Assembly (NCBI GenBank): GCA_017626275.1
Contig: JAGAJD010000059.1
Location: 1-6,865, forward strand
DNA length: 6,865 bases
Reading direction: 5' to 3'
Source: Lachnospira sp.
GTDB lineage: Bacteria > Bacillota > Clostridia > Lachnospirales > Lachnospiraceae
Shown: one piece after another, positions 1 to 5,806 of the stretch
Numbering within the stretch: position 1 is the first letter of the stretch
How the letters are laid out: every line of letters begins with the position of its first letter
Made by a program: the position numbers and the translations under genes
Notes under the pieces: model-generated
What the model saw: the letters and a program-made list of their open reading frames with translations, nothing else
Told to the model about the DNA's origin: nothing
The model's database searches: none

Positions 1-1
1 G

Positions 2-523
2 TTTACTATCCGAATCGGCTCGGTAAGCATTGATATTTTCTCGGATATTGCAGCTTTTATACTTATTATATTAGGTATATGGCAGTTGGTTCCAAGAAAC
101 GTCATGTTTAAAAAATCACGCTTTGTTGCAATCCTTGGTCTTATTGCAGCTATAATAGGACAAGGTCTGCTGCTTAAGGACTGGGGAGAAGCAAGCTCAC
201 AGATATCAACAATGTCTGCCGGCTTATCAACTATATTTACCATCTATTTTACTTATTATTATACGGAAGCTATTATTTTAGAAGCAAAATTTCAGGAAAA
301 ATCTGCCGCAACACGTTCTTTCAGAATGATTTGGCTTATACTCGGTGCAATGATTTTCGTTCATTACATAGCATTTATGTCTAACATTTCGATTGCTGCG
401 ATTATAGCAGGGGCATTAACAGCCATATGTGCAATATATTACTGTTCTTCCATGCTTACAGCATGCAGACAGCTTTACATGGACGGACTTCCTACCAGGC
501 ACATGCAGATTTCAGACAAATAA
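2..523 (+). CDS. Five-helix integral membrane protein, 5' end outside the window
   Basis: The frame is open to the left edge (173 codons visible, TAA at 521-523), so this is a 5'-truncated gene. A TTG at 86 could be read as a start, but it lies inside the first hydrophobic helix and has no ribosome binding site. Counting from the first visible codon, hydrophobic segments lie at about residues 14-29, 41-58, 74-92, 107-126 and 129-154. They are joined by short loops, with a polar KFQEKSAATR loop near 96-105, and a short polar tail follows. No catalytic motif, transporter signature or lipobox is visible. The start of the visible part (RIGSVSIDIFSDIAAFILI) looks like the first helix of small uncharacterised Firmicutes membrane proteins, so probably little is missing upstream. 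The PII gene begins 40 bases downstream with no terminator between, so the two may be co-transcribed. Function unknown. Confidence 0.8.
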   Translation, partial: FTIRIGSVSIDIFSDIAAFILIILGIWQLVPRNVMFKKSRFVAILGLIAAIIGQGLLLKDWGEASSQISTMSAGLSTIFTIYFTYYYTEAIILEAKFQEKSAATRSFRMIWLILGAMIFVHYIAFMSNISIAAIIAGALTAICAIYYCSSMLTACRQLYMDGLPTRHMQISDK

Positions 524-563
524 CTAACAGCAGTTAACGGCATAACATAATGGAGGCGGTATA

Positions 564-902
564 ATGAAAAAACTTGAAATTATAATAAGACCTGAGCGTC
601 TTGACGATTTAAAGACAATTTTAAACAACTGCAACGCACACGGACTGATGATTACAAATATTATGGGTTACGGAAGCCAGCGCGGTCACAAGCAGAGCTA
701 TAACGGCGTTGATTTCGGCGGCAATCTGCTCCCAAAAGTCAAGGTTGAGACTATCGTTGAAGATGATACGTCCGAGAAAATCATTGACCTTGTTATAGAA
801 AAGATTAATACAGGCATCTACGGCGACGGCAAGATTTTTGTGTATGATGTATATGATGCAGTACGAATCCGTACTGGAGAACGTGGTGCCGATGCTTTGT
901 AA
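564..902 (+). CDS. PII-family nitrogen/energy signal protein (GlnB/GlnK-like)
   Basis: PII proteins are cytoplasmic trimers that bind ATP, ADP and 2-oxoglutarate and control ammonium transporters, enzymes or regulators through an extended T-loop. This 112-residue protein has exactly the E. coli GlnB length and aligns without gaps. Visible family features are G35, G37 and Q39 before the T-loop, K58 and E62 after it, the C-terminal signature TGIYGDGKIFVYDV (83-96) with K90, and R101/R103 in the RIRTGE nucleotide-binding segment. The T-loop is intact in length, but the E. coli uridylylation site Y51 is F51 (loop YNGVDF, 46-51), so GlnD-type uridylylation at that site is not possible. E. coli T29 and R38 are M29 and S38 here. 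A GGAGGCGG ribosome binding site precedes the ATG. No amtB, glnA or nif gene is in view, so the partner is unknown. GlnB and GlnK cannot be told apart here, so no symbol is given. Confidence 0.95.
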   Translation: MKKLEIIIRPERLDDLKTILNNCNAHGLMITNIMGYGSQRGHKQSYNGVDFGGNLLPKVKVETIVEDDTSEKIIDLVIEKINTGIYGDGKIFVYDVYDAVRIRTGERGADAL

Positions 903-950
903 TTACCTTAATTCAGACAACAGGATTTTGCATATTAAATAAATAACGAA

Positions 951-984
951 AAGGAGTATGAAACCGTTACGTCTCATACTCCTT
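951..984. terminator. Bidirectional hairpin terminator between PII gene and YesL-like gene
   Basis: AAGGAGTATGA (951-961) pairs perfectly over 11 bp with TCATACTCCTT (974-984) around a 12-base loop. It lies between the PII stop (902) and the stop of the convergent YesL-like gene (990). On the + strand it is followed by ACGTTTTATT, and on the - strand by TTCGTTATTT, so both tails are only moderately U-rich. The position and perfect stem support a shared terminator for both genes. Confidence 0.75.
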
Positions 985-989
985 ACGTT

Positions 990-1628
990 TTATTCTTCCT
1001 CAATATTTTCATTATTTTCCTTAGGCATGTACTCCTTAAGGATTCTTGCAAATATAAATGAATCAATATAAAAAATCAGCGGTACAGTTAAGAATACTAC
1101 TCCCCAATACTGTAACGTGAAATAAATCAAACCGTAGGTTGCAATCAGCATCATAAATGTCTGTGGAAAATGATGCATGCAAAGTATCAATGAATTCTTT
1201 AATGTAGCAATAACTGTATTATCAAACCTTGCAAGCACAGGAAATACATACAGCACAACTGCCGCAAGCACAATCAGCATACCAATTACGGCAAACATCA
1301 AAAGCTGTACCGGCATACTTCCCGTTGCGCCGACCCAGTTCCTGCAAATACCTATATCTAATATAAGCAATGCGGCAAGCACCGCCACAATAAGCTCTAT
1401 AATTATTCCCTGCTTCAGATTCTGCTTCCATGACTTGATAAAGTCTTTCCACACATACCCTTCCTCGTCCCTTACAAGCTTTAAGCCCACATAAAAAACT
1501 GCCGTAATTGACGGTCCAATCGTAACAACCGGCAGACTAAACACTATTGCCAGCAGTGACAAAATCACAAAATCTCCTGCTTTAGTCAAACCTCTGAAAA
1601 ACCTGCCGTTTATATCAAATGCTCCCAT
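990..1628 (-). CDS. YesL-family (DUF624) integral membrane protein
   Basis: The family is recognised from the N-terminal block GRFFRGLTKAGD followed by a helix ending in SLPVVTIGPS (about 31-40), then GLKLVRDEEGYVWKDFIKSWKQN (48-70), the conserved core of YesL/DUF624 proteins. Hydrophobic segments lie at about 17-36, 74-94, 108-130, 157-172 and 175-196. The C-terminus is acidic (KENNENIEEE). YesL proteins are often found near carbohydrate ABC transporters and sensor systems in Firmicutes, but their biochemical role is unknown. The frame extends 14 codons upstream to an ATG at 1670. I place the start at the ATG at 1628 because AGGA sits 6 bases before it, homologues begin at this point, and the likely promoter puts the transcript start at about 1669, on top of the longer start. 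The predicted protein is 212 residues. No transporter genes accompany it. The divergent neighbour is a membrane-anchored extracytoplasmic protein. Confidence 0.88.
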   Translation of the reverse strand: MGAFDINGRFFRGLTKAGDFVILSLLAIVFSLPVVTIGPSITAVFYVGLKLVRDEEGYVWKDFIKSWKQNLKQGIIIELIVAVLAALLILDIGICRNWVGATGSMPVQLLMFAVIGMLIVLAAVVLYVFPVLARFDNTVIATLKNSLILCMHHFPQTFMMLIATYGLIYFTLQYWGVVFLTVPLIFYIDSFIFARILKEYMPKENNENIEEE

Positions 1629-1675
1629 ACTTAATCCTAAACCTTTCAAATTCTTATGTATTTTCAACATGTATG

Positions 1676-1704
1676 ATTATATATGTATACTGTTGAAAAA
1701 GCAA
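1676..1704 (-). promoter_or_regulatory. Sigma-A-type promoter of the YesL-family gene
   Basis: Reading the - strand, TTGCTT (1704-1699) is followed after exactly 17 bases by a perfect TATAAT (1681-1676). The expected transcript start is near 1669, giving a leader of about 40 bases to the ATG at 1628. Box spacing and the perfect -10 are visible; activity is inferred. Confidence 0.6.
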
Positions 1705-1824
1705 AGATTTTTTCTTACATTTTTATTAAATGTTTCTAAAAGCGGTTTATTTTTGTCGGAAATATGTTAAACTTGCTTTGTTTTCTATTTACAAAAAATG
1801 CTGATTCGCAGAATGGAGATTCTT

Positions 1825-2514
1825 ATGAAACAACTTTTTAAAAAGCGAGATGTAAAAGAACAGATGACGCCTTTCAAGGATTTGTCATTTTCGCAAAAAT
1901 TAAGCTACATATGGGAATATTATAAGTATTATATGCTGGCAGCGGTTATTATCGTTGTTGTCGTTATAAGCTTCATCAATGCCTACCGCCGCAACAATTA
2001 TACGGCTGAATGCAGTATTATCATTATCGACGGAAAAATGAGCGGTTACGACGACGGAACAGACGCTATTACAACAGGTTTTACCGAATATTTGGGAATT
2101 GACGGAGATAAACACCGTGTCGAATGTGACTACAATTATTCCCTGATTCCGAAAATGTTTGACCAGGACGTATCAGTAAGTCAGGATAAGATTTACACTC
2201 TGGCTTCGACAGGCTCTATTGACGGATATATTTCAAGACGTGACTATATCGACTATTTTTCTACCGATGTTGAAGTTTTCTTCGTAGATTTGCGTGAAGT
2301 TTTAACAGTGGAAGAATTAGATAAAATATCCGATAAAATCATTTATTACACGAAAGCTGACGGAACTTCAATTCCGATAGCTGTAGATTTGTCCGAAACA
2401 AAGATTAAGACAGATACTAACCTTACAATGGACGATCCATGCTATGGAATTGTCGTTTCCACACAGAAGCTTGATAATGCGGTCGCTTTTATCCGCTACG
2501 CATTTGATTTATAA
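1825..2514 (+). CDS. Membrane-anchored extracytoplasmic protein of unknown function
   Basis: This 229-residue protein has a basic, polar cytoplasmic N-terminus with the segment DLSFSQKLSYIWEYYKYYM (19-37), then one strongly hydrophobic helix at about 37-53 (the run VIIVVVVISF), and an acidic, aromatic extracellular domain to the C-terminus. The helix has no signal-peptidase or lipobox site, so it should be a signal anchor. The end of the domain (YGIVVSTQKLDNAVAFIRYAF, about 207-227) resembles the C-terminal part of extracellular solute-binding-like folds in similar Clostridia proteins; this is family memory, not proof. The frame opens at 1798, but I place the start at the ATG at 1825, because GGAG (1815-1818) stands 6 bases before it and nothing suitable precedes 1798 or 1813. 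It is divergent from the YesL-family gene and overlaps the convergent GNAT gene by 6 bp. Function unknown. Confidence 0.85.
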   Translation: MKQLFKKRDVKEQMTPFKDLSFSQKLSYIWEYYKYYMLAAVIIVVVVISFINAYRRNNYTAECSIIIIDGKMSGYDDGTDAITTGFTEYLGIDGDKHRVECDYNYSLIPKMFDQDVSVSQDKIYTLASTGSIDGYISRRDYIDYFSTDVEVFFVDLREVLTVEELDKISDKIIYYTKADGTSIPIAVDLSETKIKTDTNLTMDDPCYGIVVSTQKLDNAVAFIRYAFDL

Positions 2515-3315
2515 ATACCTGCAGTAAATATTCATTCCATCAATATCTTTGGCATATTCCTTAAACGCAAGTTTTTCTGCCAAATGAATTGATGGAATAT
2601 TTTGTTTATGGCTGCACAAAAAAAGCCGCCCGCACTCCAGATATTCTGCCGCATAGGAAATAATTGCCTCGCAGGCTTCTTTTGCATAACCATGCTTCTG
2701 CCACGGTCTTCCTATAAGATAACCAAGCTCTTTTTCCGTTGTGCCGTCGATTTCCCTGTTTTCAATTCCTGCTCTTCCTATAAGACGGTTGTCCGATTTT
2801 CGTATCACAAGCCACAGTCCATGCCCAAAAAAGCCGTACATATTCTGTATATAATTTTTTGTAAATTCCGTCTCTTTTTCAATATCATAAAGCTGTTCAA
2901 TATACGGACAATCCTTAAGCGTGCCATAAAGCTCATATAAATTGTCTAAATCCGACAGGCTCATTTCGCGAATCAGCAGTCTCGGCGTCTCTGCAATTAC
3001 AAGCGGCATACCGTAATATCTGCAATACACCATCTCAAGAAACAATTTATCAAGCGCCTCCATATCACACACAACATATTTTGCACTTCCATGATAAGAA
3101 AGACCATACCCGATACGCGGCACTGCTAAAAATATGTCAGCAAGCTGCCAGTCTTCATAGTCGGTAACAAGAAGTGTGTCCTCATTCCATTTCTGTCTTT
3201 CAAGTTCATGGGGCTTTTCGGTTAAATACACACTAACGCCTGCCTCTTTCAGACTATCAATACGTCCCTTAACTATATCTGTATTTTTCATACAAAAAAT
3301 CACTTTGTCCAACAT
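2509..3315 (-). CDS. GNAT-family N-acetyltransferase with an N-terminal HAD-like region
   Basis: The C-terminal part (about 108-268) is an Acetyltransf_3/RimJ-type GNAT domain. It opens with ETPRLLIREMSLSDLDNLYELY (109-130), carries the acetyl-CoA pyrophosphate loop as QKHGYA (206-211, the Q/R-x-x-G-x-A/G motif), and ends with the usual N-x-x-S-x-x-x-x-E-x-x-x-F pattern around 239-251. It should transfer acetyl from acetyl-CoA to an amine; the substrate is unknown. The first 107 residues are a separate alpha/beta region containing LLVTDYEDW (48-56) and AKYVVCDMEALDKLFLEMVYCRYYGMPL (78-105). Fusions of this kind are common in Clostridia, and the N-terminal part looks like a degenerate HAD-type fold. 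No catalytic DxDx(T/V) motif is present, so it probably is not an active phosphatase. A weak GGGA lies 7 bases before the ATG. The stop codon overlaps that of the convergent gene. Confidence 0.88.
   Translation of the reverse strand: MLDKVIFCMKNTDIVKGRIDSLKEAGVSVYLTEKPHELERQKWNEDTLLVTDYEDWQLADIFLAVPRIGYGLSYHGSAKYVVCDMEALDKLFLEMVYCRYYGMPLVIAETPRLLIREMSLSDLDNLYELYGTLKDCPYIEQLYDIEKETEFTKNYIQNMYGFFGHGLWLVIRKSDNRLIGRAGIENREIDGTTEKELGYLIGRPWQKHGYAKEACEAIISYAAEYLECGRLFLCSHKQNIPSIHLAEKLAFKEYAKDIDGMNIYCRYL
2534..2598 (+). terminator. Long two-part hairpin inside the GNAT gene, probable terminator of the convergent gene
   Basis: ATTCCATCAAT (2534-2544) pairs over 11 bp with ATTGATGGAAT (2588-2598), and inside it TTTGGCA (2548-2554) pairs over 7 bp with TGCCAAA (2578-2584). 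The two helices are separated by a 3x3 internal loop, and the apical loop is 23 bases. On the + strand the stem is followed at once by ATTTTGTTTAT. It starts 20 bases after the TAA at 2512-2514, where no intergenic space exists, so it could end the + strand transcript while encoding residues near 239-262 of the GNAT protein. Pairing is visible; termination is inferred. Confidence 0.6.
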
Positions 3316-3343
3316 TTTATATTCCCATTTCTGTACTTAAGCT

Positions 3344-3370
3344 TAATTTTTAATTCTTTTTTGTCGATGT
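3344..3370 (+). promoter_or_regulatory. Possible sigma-28 (motility sigma) type promoter
   Basis: TAAT (3344-3347), 15 bases, then GTCGATGT (3363-3370) resembles the SigD consensus TAAA-N15-GCCGATAT, matching 3 of 4 and 6 of 8 positions. The implied transcript start near 3377 leaves a leader of about 27 bases that carries the GGAGGT ribosome binding site. I found no convincing sigma-A promoter here: the best -10-like sequence, TACTAT (3374-3379), has no good -35. Similar GTCGAT strings also occur by chance in coding DNA in this window, so this is tentative. Confidence 0.4.
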
Positions 3371-3403
3371 TATTACTATATCAGAGATACGGAGGTACTG
3401 CAA

Positions 3404-4036
3404 ATGGGAACAATTTTCATGAACACAGCCAATATGGGCAGCTTTTGTACTAACGGTCCGTATTATAAAAATAAATCAAAATCCGGCAGCCGCAGCAAAG
3501 CCACTGACAGAAGCAATAAAATCACCGTAAAAAAAACCATGAGTGCCCACTCTTATATGCTTAAACTCTCCAACGCCAAAAATCCGGCACAGGTTTCCAA
3601 TATTATACGATGTGCAAGAGCAGAAGCCAATTCAATAAAAAGTACTTCCGACAGCAAAGCCGCTTATATAAATGCAAAAAAGATTGCAAATGCTGTTGAG
3701 AAAAAAGGCAAGCTGAAAATAAACCGATTAAAAAAGGAAGAAGAACTCCGCCGTCAGAAAGAGCTTGACGAATCTGCCAACAATATTAAAAGAGCCGTAG
3801 AAACAGCAAAAAAACTGCACCGCAAAAAGACTGCCCGTAAGGCAGAGGAGCGTGCTGACGCCGCAAACTCAATTGAACCATACAAAAAAGAGGAGGACGA
3901 CAAATTCTCCTCCCCATATACTTCATCAGATACCACTGATACCGGACTTGTCATTGATTTGTGCATAAGTGACAATACAACTGCTGCTATTGCAGATTCA
4001 TTAAACTCTGCCGGAAGTGTTGATGTTTCGCTATAA
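3404..4036 (+). CDS. Orphan basic coiled-coil protein, unknown function
   Basis: This 210-residue protein is preceded by a strong GGAGGT (3391-3396) 7 bases before the ATG, so translation is well supported although I recognise no named family. It has no signal peptide or membrane helix. The N-terminus (1-45) is Gly/Ser/Asn/Lys-rich and likely disordered. Residues 46-106 form a regular helical block with the pattern SAHSYMLKLSNA, PAQVSNIIRCARAEANSIKS and AKKIANAVEKKGKLKI. Residues about 107-155 are very rich in K, E and R with heptad-like spacing, suggesting a coiled coil. The tail (about 160-210) switches to acidic, Ser/Thr-rich sequence. The two cysteines before the tail are C15 and C70. The block in the middle may be a lineage-restricted Clostridia domain, and the sigma-28-like box hints at a motility-linked role; both are inference. 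Its stop lies 8 bases from that of the convergent sugar kinase. Confidence 0.8.
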   Translation: MGTIFMNTANMGSFCTNGPYYKNKSKSGSRSKATDRSNKITVKKTMSAHSYMLKLSNAKNPAQVSNIIRCARAEANSIKSTSDSKAAYINAKKIANAVEKKGKLKINRLKKEEELRRQKELDESANNIKRAVETAKKLHRKKTARKAEERADAANSIEPYKKEEDDKFSSPYTSSDTTDTGLVIDLCISDNTTAAIADSLNSAGSVDVSL

Positions 4037-4044
4037 AATCCCTG

Positions 4045-5049
4045 CTATCTTTGAACTTCATTTCCACTTTCCGAAAATGCAAGCTGATGAACCTCGTCCG
4101 CTGTCACTAAGTTAAAATCACCGCTTACAGTATGCTTTAAGCAGCTTGCTGCATTGGCAAATTCTACGGTCTTCTGCGAGTCATAACCCTGTAAATATGC
4201 ATATATAAGACCTGCACAGAAAGCGTCTCCGGCACCGATATAATCTAAAATATGCATAAAATATTCCTTGCTGTAATATGCCTTTCCGCCTGTATACAAC
4301 ATAGACTGAAGCTTAAATGTAGTAATTGATGTTTCAGTACGCCATACTGCTGCCACCATTTTAAACGGAAAACGCTTCATAAGCTCTTTTGCAATGTACT
4401 CATTTTTTTCAGTACCCGTTCCGACAGGCTCAATCTGGAAAATTCCAATAGCATCATCTTCATTTGCAATACAGATATCCACATAATTACAGATTTCCGA
4501 CATAACCTTGTTAGCCTTCTCACCGCTCCAAAGCTTGCTGCGGTAATTAAGGTCGCAGCTTACAGTGAGTCCTTTTTCCTTTGCCTTCTTACATGCAGTA
4601 AGACATACCTTTGCCAGCGTATCACTTATTGCCGGAGTGATTCCCGAAAAATGAAACCATGTTGCGTCAGCAAAAATGCTGTCCCAGTCAAAATCATTTT
4701 CTTCTGCCAAAGCGATTGCTGAACCGCTTCTGTTATAAATAACGTTTGACGGTCTCTGGCTCGTCTTTTTCTCAAGAAAATAGATACCAATCTGCTCTCC
4801 GCCTCTCACGATATGGCTGATATCAACTCCGTATTGTCTTAAGGAATTAACAGCACTCTGACCAATCGCATGATTCGGAAGCTTTGTGACATAGGCACAG
4901 TCCATGCCGAAGCTTGCCAGTGATACCGCAGTATTAGCTTCACCACCGCCGTAAACTGCCTCAAACTGGTGGCACTGAGTAAACCTCTCGTTATTGTCAG
5001 GCGATAACCTGAGCATAATTTCTCCAAATGTTATAATTTTATCTTTCAT
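4045..5049 (-). CDS. kdgK: PfkB-family sugar kinase, probable 2-keto-3-deoxygluconate kinase
   Basis: The predicted reaction is ATP-dependent phosphorylation of 2-keto-3-deoxygluconate to KDPG, the step before KDPG aldolase in uronate and pectin breakdown, in the cytoplasm. The 334-residue length fits ribokinase/PfkB enzymes. Visible signatures are GEIMLRLSP near the start (9-17), the substrate-side YGGGEANTAVSLASFG (33-48), VSCDLNYRSKLW (163-174), a C-terminal anion hole GAGDAFCAG (272-280) with catalytic Asp275, and FANAASCLKHTVSGDFNLV (297-315). The start motif, the DLNYR segment and the C-terminal end match the KdgK-like group of Clostridia better than fructokinase or ribokinase, but related keto-sugar substrates cannot be excluded. 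GGAG lies 7 bases before the ATG. No aldolase (eda) or uronate isomerase gene is in the window, so it looks like a single-gene unit with its own promoter. It converges on the coiled-coil gene with an 8-base gap and no clear terminator. Confidence 0.87.
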   Translation of the reverse strand: MKDKIITFGEIMLRLSPDNNERFTQCHQFEAVYGGGEANTAVSLASFGMDCAYVTKLPNHAIGQSAVNSLRQYGVDISHIVRGGEQIGIYFLEKKTSQRPSNVIYNRSGSAIALAEENDFDWDSIFADATWFHFSGITPAISDTLAKVCLTACKKAKEKGLTVSCDLNYRSKLWSGEKANKVMSEICNYVDICIANEDDAIGIFQIEPVGTGTEKNEYIAKELMKRFPFKMVAAVWRTETSITTFKLQSMLYTGGKAYYSKEYFMHILDYIGAGDAFCAGLIYAYLQGYDSQKTVEFANAASCLKHTVSGDFNLVTADEVHQLAFSESGNEVQR

Positions 5050-5088
5050 AATATTTCTCCATTCTTCTTTTGGAAAGATTTGCGTGAT

Positions 5089-5099
5089 ATTATAGCATA
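5089..5099 (-). promoter_or_regulatory. Extended -10 element of the kdgK-like gene
   Basis: On the - strand, TATGC precedes a perfect TATAAT (5094-5089), giving an extended TG-C-TATAAT element. The -35 is poor (TATCTT at 17 bases, TTGTAT at 20 bases), as expected when an extended -10 or an activator is used. The leader to the ATG would be about 30 bases and holds GGAG. An inverted repeat CTTTC-CTAT-GAAAG (5101-5114) sits in the spacer between -10 and -35 and could be an operator. Confidence 0.5.
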
Positions 5100-5141
5100 A
5101 CTTTCCTATGAAAGATACAACATTTTAAAAAACTTTTATAT

Positions 5142-5170
5142 TTGACTTTTACTCCTCTCATATATAAAAT
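5142..5170 (+). promoter_or_regulatory. Sigma-A promoter of the cyclophilin gene
   Basis: TTGACT (5142-5147), then exactly 17 bases, then TAAAAT (5165-5170): each box differs from consensus at one position. The transcript start would be near 5177, leaving a leader of about 40 bases with AAAGGA (5203-5208) before the ATG at 5218. This is the strongest promoter match in the window and suggests constitutive, fairly high expression. Confidence 0.75.
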
Positions 5171-5217
5171 ATCTGTTATATGTAAATATCTATAAACATC
5201 AGAAAGGAATTATTTTT

Positions 5218-5742
5218 ATGGCAACTCAAAATCCAATAGTTACATTTACAATGGAAAATGGCGATGTGATGAAAGCTGAGCTTTATCCTGAAATCGCACC
5301 TAATACAGTTAATAATTTTATCAGCCTTGTAAAAAAAGGCTTCTATGACGGTCTTATTTTCCACAGAATCATTGAAGGCTTTATGATTCAAGGCGGCGAC
5401 CCGGAAGGCTCAGGCATGGGTGGTCCGGGCTATTCAATCAAGGGCGAATTTAATATTAACGGCTTTGAAAATGACTTAAAGCATACAAAGGGCGTACTTT
5501 CAATGGCACGTTCACAGCACCCTGATTCAGCAGGTTCACAGTTTTTCATTATGCATGAAAATGCTCCGCACCTTGACGGACAGTATGCTGCTTTCGGTAT
5601 GCTCACAGAAGGCGTAGACGTATTAAACAGCATTGCTTCTGTTCCAACTGACTGGAGCGACAGACCACGCAATCCTCAGATTATGAAGACTGTAACAGTT
5701 GAGACATTCGGTGTAGACTATCCTGAACCGGAAACTGTTTAA
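5218..5742 (+). CDS. Cytoplasmic cyclophilin-type peptidyl-prolyl cis-trans isomerase
   Basis: This 174-residue single-domain cyclophilin catalyses cis-trans isomerisation of Xaa-Pro bonds and assists protein folding. It has no signal peptide or lipobox, so it should be cytoplasmic. The core block FHRIIEGFMIQGGD (48-61) contains the equivalents of human CypA R55, F60 and Q63 as R50, F55 and Q58. The second block is GVLSMARSQHPDSAGSQFFI with the active-site QFF. The CypA W121 position, which contacts cyclosporin A, is a histidine here (PHLDGQYAAFG), as often in Firmicutes, so weak cyclosporin binding is predicted. The ribosome binding site AAAGGA is 9 bases before the ATG, slightly long but acceptable. 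It is a single gene with its own strong promoter and its own terminator. The usual Firmicutes name would be ppiB, but I leave the symbol blank because paralogues are common in this group. Confidence 0.95.
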   Translation: MATQNPIVTFTMENGDVMKAELYPEIAPNTVNNFISLVKKGFYDGLIFHRIIEGFMIQGGDPEGSGMGGPGYSIKGEFNINGFENDLKHTKGVLSMARSQHPDSAGSQFFIMHENAPHLDGQYAAFGMLTEGVDVLNSIASVPTDWSDRPRNPQIMKTVTVETFGVDYPEPETV

Positions 5743-5755
5743 ATTTATTAAAATT

Positions 5756-5801
5756 AAATTCCCCTGCTTCTCATTTTACACATTGAAAAGCAGGGGAATT
5801 T
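5756..5801. terminator. Bidirectional rho-independent terminator
   Basis: AAATTCCCCTGCTT (5756-5769) pairs perfectly over 14 bp with AAGCAGGGGAATTT (5788-5801) around an 18-base loop. The GC core CCCCTGC is flanked by A/T runs on both sides, so the U-rich end of the stem serves either direction. It lies 13 bases after the cyclophilin stop and 5 bases from the stop of the convergent ClbS/DfsB-like gene. Confidence 0.88.
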
Positions 5802-5806
5802 TGAAA

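Noticed and set aside
86..523. TTG at 86 as the start of the first membrane protein
   Set aside because: The frame is open to the window edge, the codon lies within a hydrophobic helix, and there is no ribosome binding site before it.
524..563. TAACT-N6-AGTTA repeat between the membrane gene and PII as a terminator
   Set aside because: The stem is 5 bp, AT-rich and has no T tail, so it should not stop transcription into the PII gene.
1177..1494. + strand frame of 105 codons opposite the YesL-family gene
   Set aside because: It lies antisense to a well-supported membrane protein, has a low-complexity Ser/Thr/Ile composition and no ribosome binding site.
1798..1824. Longer start (1798 or 1813) for the anchored protein
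   Set aside because: No ribosome binding site precedes either ATG, whereas GGAG is correctly placed before the ATG at 1825.
2602..2940. + strand frame of 112 codons opposite the GNAT gene
   Set aside because: It is antisense to conserved GNAT coding sequence and has no recognisable domain; its ATG is in the tail of the embedded hairpin.
4079..4149. GCAAGCTG/CAGCTTGC pairing after the coiled-coil gene as a terminator
   Set aside because: Only 8 bp with a loop of over 50 bases and no following T run; I see no convincing terminator at this convergent junction.
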